10,028 nt of DNA, from the NCBI GenBank assembly GCA_003024985.2, contig PXIH01S0011571.1; one strand, given 5' to 3'. Position numbers and translations under genes: made by a program. The notes beneath the pieces are model-generated. The model searched no databases. It was not told the DNA's origin and saw only the letters and a program-made list of their open reading frames with translations. Shown in pieces: positions 7,201-10,028 of this stretch. Origin of the DNA: Euperipatoides rowelli. Lineage: Eukaryota > Onychophora > Udeonychophora > Euonychophora > Peripatopsidae. Each line of letters begins with the position of its first letter. The first letter of the stretch is position 1.

Positions 7201-7619
7201 AAAAAAATGACAAGTGTGGGATGTACCAGTATGGCTTGTGATACTGGTTAATATGTGTTCGCCCTGCATGACACATGCTAAGTAAGCTCACCATTGAGCA
7301 TCTTAATTATAAATTATATAGAGCAAAAATAAATAAAATATAAATATGACTTTATTGATGGTGCAATTATTTACATAGTGGTGAGTATGATGATTTTTGG
7401 TTCTTTACAAGAATGGATATTAACATTGCATCAACATATTGACTTCTTGCTGTGTTACGTATGGCATAGTCTTCTTCTTCCAATTAGAAGTAAGCAATCT
7501 GGTGGTGATTAAATAAAAAGGCATTAATATAAAATAAAAGTCCAAAACTTAAATAGGAACATAAACTATTGCAACATAAAATAAACGGGAACTTGCAGAT
7601 GGCAAATAATAATTGATAA

Positions 7620-7990
7620 CATCAACATAAACATCCCAGCTAACAGAGGCTGTGCAAGCAAGGCACCAGACTGGTCAAACTCGATAAAGCAGAGTGGTAA
7701 GTACCACTTGATTCTTGTAAACTGCTAGGAGCTTGGGATGCCTAAGGCCACTGTCAGACCTGGCGGATTTTGATGAGCGTCTCCTAGGCATGTTTGAAAT
7801 TTCTTAGTTTTCGTGTAGAGGTTTCACACTAATGGGATTTCAACCACCTGCTGTGACAGAGCGTTATCCCACTGCTTTTAGTCCGCTTGGGCGCCGCTAC
7901 TAGCTTGTTGATGTCAGCAGATTCTGCTGTAGTTACTAGCCAGCCAGTGGAAGACGAGCAGAGATTCTTATCACAAAATCACATACCTTC
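7620..7990. repeat. GC-richer, hairpin-rich block of probable transposon origin
   Basis: This block is much less AT-rich than its surroundings and has no long open frame in either direction. It contains GTGGTA-AG-TACCAC (7694-7707), ATGCCTA (7738-7744) pairing with TAGGCAT (7785-7791), and CAGCAGA-T-TCTGCTG (7915-7929). Phrases such as GGTTTCACACTAATGGG and CACTGTCAGACCTGGCGG resemble motifs of short insect DNA transposons, but I cannot name a family and found no clean paired termini. Confidence 0.4.
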
Positions 7991-8039
7991 AATGTTATTT
8001 GAAGCGAGTATTCAGACCCAGTGTATTCCGTATATGGTG

Positions 8040-8640
8040 ATTTATTGAAGTGGCTATTGTTTACGAAAAATACAGTATTAAATAAATGAAATAAAGTTTG
8101 AATTTATAAAATATTTGGAAGTAAAACATTTTTCTAATTATTCATAGCAAGTTATCAATAAAAGGATTTTTTTTATAAAAACTAAATTAATTTCATATAT
8201 ATATAAAAAAAAACTAAAATAACTTTATTGATAAAAGGATTTATTTTTAATAATTAATCAGAGGACATTAATTTGTTTCATTTTCAATCTTTTTTTTTTT
8301 TTTCTGAACTCATGCAATAAACATTGTGTTTTAAAACTCTTGTTTGCCAGACATTTAAAATTGCAATGCCTAATTTATTATAAATTCGTTGCAGAGCCTC
8401 TCATCATCAAAGTGGGGAAAAGGCCTTGCAGAATAAAGCATCTTTGTCATTATGTTTTCTAGTATTCACATAAAAAAAAATATTATCAATGTAAATATTT
8501 TCAATTAAATTATCACAAATCTTTCAATTCTTTACTTAAATAAATTTATATTTTCATGAATATTATTATTTTTAAAAAACATTTACATATACGGCATAAA
8601 TACAAACAAATAATTCCATATATACTATACAGTTTATTTT
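8040..8640. other. AT-rich stretch with a paired repeat
   Basis: No gene is supported. TTATCAATAAA (8152-8162) and TTTATTGATAA (8224-8234) are exact inverted repeats 61 bp apart. ATAAAAGGATTT also occurs in direct orientation at 8158-8169 and 8231-8242. A TA dinucleotide run (about 8196-8206) and a long T run near 8290-8303 lie in the same stretch. Confidence 0.5.
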
Positions 8641-8802
8641 CAGCCAGTTTGAGAAATTGATAACATGTCACAACTTTGAAATTGAAATTGACGCTAAGTG
8701 TGATACATCAAATTTTTAATTGCACCAGCGTATTACAACCCGGTCAGAGAACGCAAGCGTTAAAAAAAAAGCTAGGTGTGTGAGGAGCCTAAAAGGCAGA
8801 TT

Positions 8803-8841
8803 ACTTGAGTGGACAATGGTGCCTAACATTGTCCCTCAAGT
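8803..8841. repeat. Strong 39 nt hairpin
   Basis: ACTTGAGTGGACAATG is followed by an eight-base loop and then CATTGTCCCTCAAGT. The arms pair over 15 bp with a single bulged T. Smaller hairpins lie just upstream: AACGCAAGCGTT at 8751-8762 and GCCTAAAAGGC at 8788-8798. The structure is shorter than a typical animal microRNA precursor. A transposon end or a chance palindrome are alternatives. Confidence 0.55.
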
Positions 8842-8859
8842 GTGGCAACTAAATAAAAC

Positions 8860-9350
8860 TAATTAATTGTTTAATAGAAAAACATAAGTGGATATTTATT
8901 ACACCGAGTGAGTCCAATGGAAGTAATTAGCATTGATTTGAGCATGCAGAGAAGTCTCCTGTTTTGTCCAATGTTTACGATCTCATAATTGATCAGATTA
9001 TTTGATCGTAACCAAAATACAAATTTAAGGCAGCGATTCTCTGAATGCATGAATAAATAACACAAATAAAATAATGAAAACCAAAGAGGATTGTTATAAA
9101 ATGTACAACTCAATTTAATTCAAAAAATTAAAATATTGCTCATAATAAAATACACATTATTATAATTTATATTGTGAATCATGGTTAATTTTTATTTATT
9201 TTATTATTATTTAGAAGATTTAAGCTGATTTAATGCCTATATTAATATTTGATAATATTGATGTGTTATTGATTAAGCACTTTTAATAAATGGGTCATTA
9301 ATGTTTGTTTGTTTTTTTAAAAAAAGATAAAAACTTATTAAAAAAATAGG
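8860..9350. other. AT-rich stretch, no supported gene
   Basis: The minus strand is open for 80 codons at 9113-8871, but the product is a mix of hydrophobic, asparagine, cysteine and lysine residues with no domain or exon signals, so it is probably chance. TTACGATC and GATCGTAA (about 8977-9010) form an inverted repeat within it. Confidence 0.45.
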
Positions 9351-9552
9351 GGAGGGGGGATTCTACTAAACATTATTTCAAGGTCTTAGACCCTACTTTG
9401 GTCCGGGTGCTAATAATATAATGATAAGGAACATTTATTCACCACATTATCACTTTTGCTTTCAAACTAATTAAACCGGTTTGATTAAAATTTAAAACTA
9501 ATTCATCTGAGGTTGTTTCTGTTGTTAGATTTTGACTTCTTAGCCAACCACC

Positions 9553-9577
9553 TTTTTTAAAAAAAAAAAAAAAAAAA
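9553..9577. repeat. T6A19 homopolymer tract
   Basis: Six T are followed by nineteen A. It could be the poly(A) tail of a retroposed sequence on the plus strand, but no recognisable retroposed body or flanking duplication was found. It may equally be a simple expansion. Confidence 0.6.
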
Positions 9578-9604
9578 CATGTTTTTAATGGATTAAAACA
9601 AGGC

Positions 9605-9790
9605 TGCGGTCGAAAAGTGCTCAAAACACACCAGACTCACACCAGAGTTGCACTTTTGCGGTTTAAAAGAGCCCAGGTTTTTTTGACTCGTGGTTTTAAA
9701 ATGCTCCATATTTACACCAGGTGTGCAACACCAGGACTACACCAATGCCCCTACTCCAAAGAAGGAGTACGGTGTAAAAAACATGGTGAC
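9605..9790. repeat. Foldback-type block with repeated ACACCAG motif
   Basis: ACACCAG occurs at 9628, 9639, 9714 and 9728, with a variant ACACCAA at 9739. The paired units ACACCAGACTCACACCAG (9628-9645) and ACACCAGGACTACACCAA (9728-9745) start exactly 100 bp apart. Inverted repeats are nested around them: AAAAGTGC (9613-9620) with GCACTTTT (9650-9657), TTTACACC (9711-9718) with GGTGTAAA (9771-9778), and TACTCC (9752-9757) with GGAGTA (9764-9769). A 72-codon plus-strand open stretch overlaps it but lacks protein character. It is most likely part of a short DNA transposon or satellite-like repeat. Confidence 0.5.
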
Positions 9791-9859
9791 CAATTTAGAA
9801 TATTTTCATTGTTCTTGCAAGTTTTTCAGCGATGACTTTGATTAATTTAAAATACAATA

Positions 9860-10028
9860 TTATTATTGGCATATAAATTATAAACAAATACCGATAAGTT
9901 AATTAGTAATTAAAATAGGAATTATAAATAAAATTAAAATAGACTTTTTAATTTCTTCTAGTTTAATTACCATTAATAATTGGTTAAGTGAAAGAAAACA
10001 AAGAGTAATTATTAATGGCAAATTTTCT
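9860..10028 (+). mobile_element. Non-LTR retrotransposon RT-domain fragment, cut by window end
   Basis: The plus-strand frame at 9903-10028 ends with NNWLSERKQRVIINGKFS. This is the conserved reverse-transcriptase segment W(L/I)S.RKQRV..NG..S, found upstream of the GVPQGS motif in Jockey/CR1-type LINEs. Just before it, GATAAGTTAATT in another frame gives DKLI, which fits the preceding D..HDKLI motif and implies a frameshift near 9900. AT-rich drift is visible throughout. Any GVPQGS and catalytic FADD-type motif would lie past the window edge. The element differs in region from the fragment at 1598-2139, so whether they are one family cannot be judged here. Confidence 0.72.

Noticed and set aside
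7688-7745. tRNA-like or SINE promoter (AGCAGAGTGGTAAG resembles a Pol III A box)
   Set aside because: No B box (GGTTCRANNCC) was found at the expected distance, and no cloverleaf or poly(A)/microsatellite tail follows.
8871-9113. 80-codon minus-strand ORF, the longest in the window
   Set aside because: It has no domain, no exon borders of note and no codon or GC shift against the flanks. An open run of this length is plausible by chance in 10 kb searched over six frames.
9439-9624. 61-codon minus-strand ORF
   Set aside because: Its open run is carried by the T/A homopolymer (a stretch of phenylalanines), and the rest has no protein character.
9617-9835. 72-codon plus-strand ORF
   Set aside because: It overlaps the hairpin-rich ACACCAG block, whose repeats explain the sequence better than coding does.
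1-10028. CRISPR array, rRNA or bacterial operon
   Set aside because: No regularly spaced direct repeats, rRNA-like tracts, ribosome-binding sites or long ORFs were seen.

Overview
This window looks like AT-rich nuclear DNA from an animal, probably an arthropod or insect. The reasons are a strong A+T bias with long A/T runs, no long ORFs, decayed non-LTR retrotransposon pieces, and several short terminal-inverted-repeat (TIR) transposons of hAT, PIF/Harbinger-like and TTAA-type character. One ambiguous base (N at 5492) points to a draft assembly. The host assignment is inference from composition and repeat content. Nothing suggests a bacterial, organellar or viral genome.

Layout. 1-286: AT-rich, with one weak minus-strand terminal-exon candidate. 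287-972: a 686 bp PIF/Harbinger-like MITE with 14 bp TIRs, carrying a broken 30-codon ORF. About 1598-2139: a frameshifted 3' fragment of a non-LTR retrotransposon, ending in an ATG-type tail. 2496: a solo hAT-like terminus leading into a GC-rich island (about 2676-2829). 3537-3602: a possible plus-strand terminal exon. 4056-4109: a short GC-rich block that reads as an exon on either strand. 4185-4864: a TTAA-flanked piggyBac-like MITE with a palindromic right end. 5033-5153: minus-strand exon-like blocks with good donors. 5455-6148: a 694 bp hAT MITE with a perfect 8 bp target-site duplication. 7186-7990: another hAT-like terminus and a GC-richer, hairpin-rich mosaic of probable repeat origin. 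8690-8860 and 9600-9790: compact hairpin-forming sequences. About 9860-10028: a reverse-transcriptase fragment of a second non-LTR element, cut by the window edge.

No complete conventional gene is visible. The transposon calls are the firmest, above all the hAT MITE and the two LINE fragments. The most interesting unproved possibility is a small spliced gene on the minus strand, whose blocks at 5033-5089, 4056-4109 and 2693-2829 have GT/AG borders and compatible codon phases. Both GC-rich blocks are also open on the other strand, so orientation and reality need transcript evidence.
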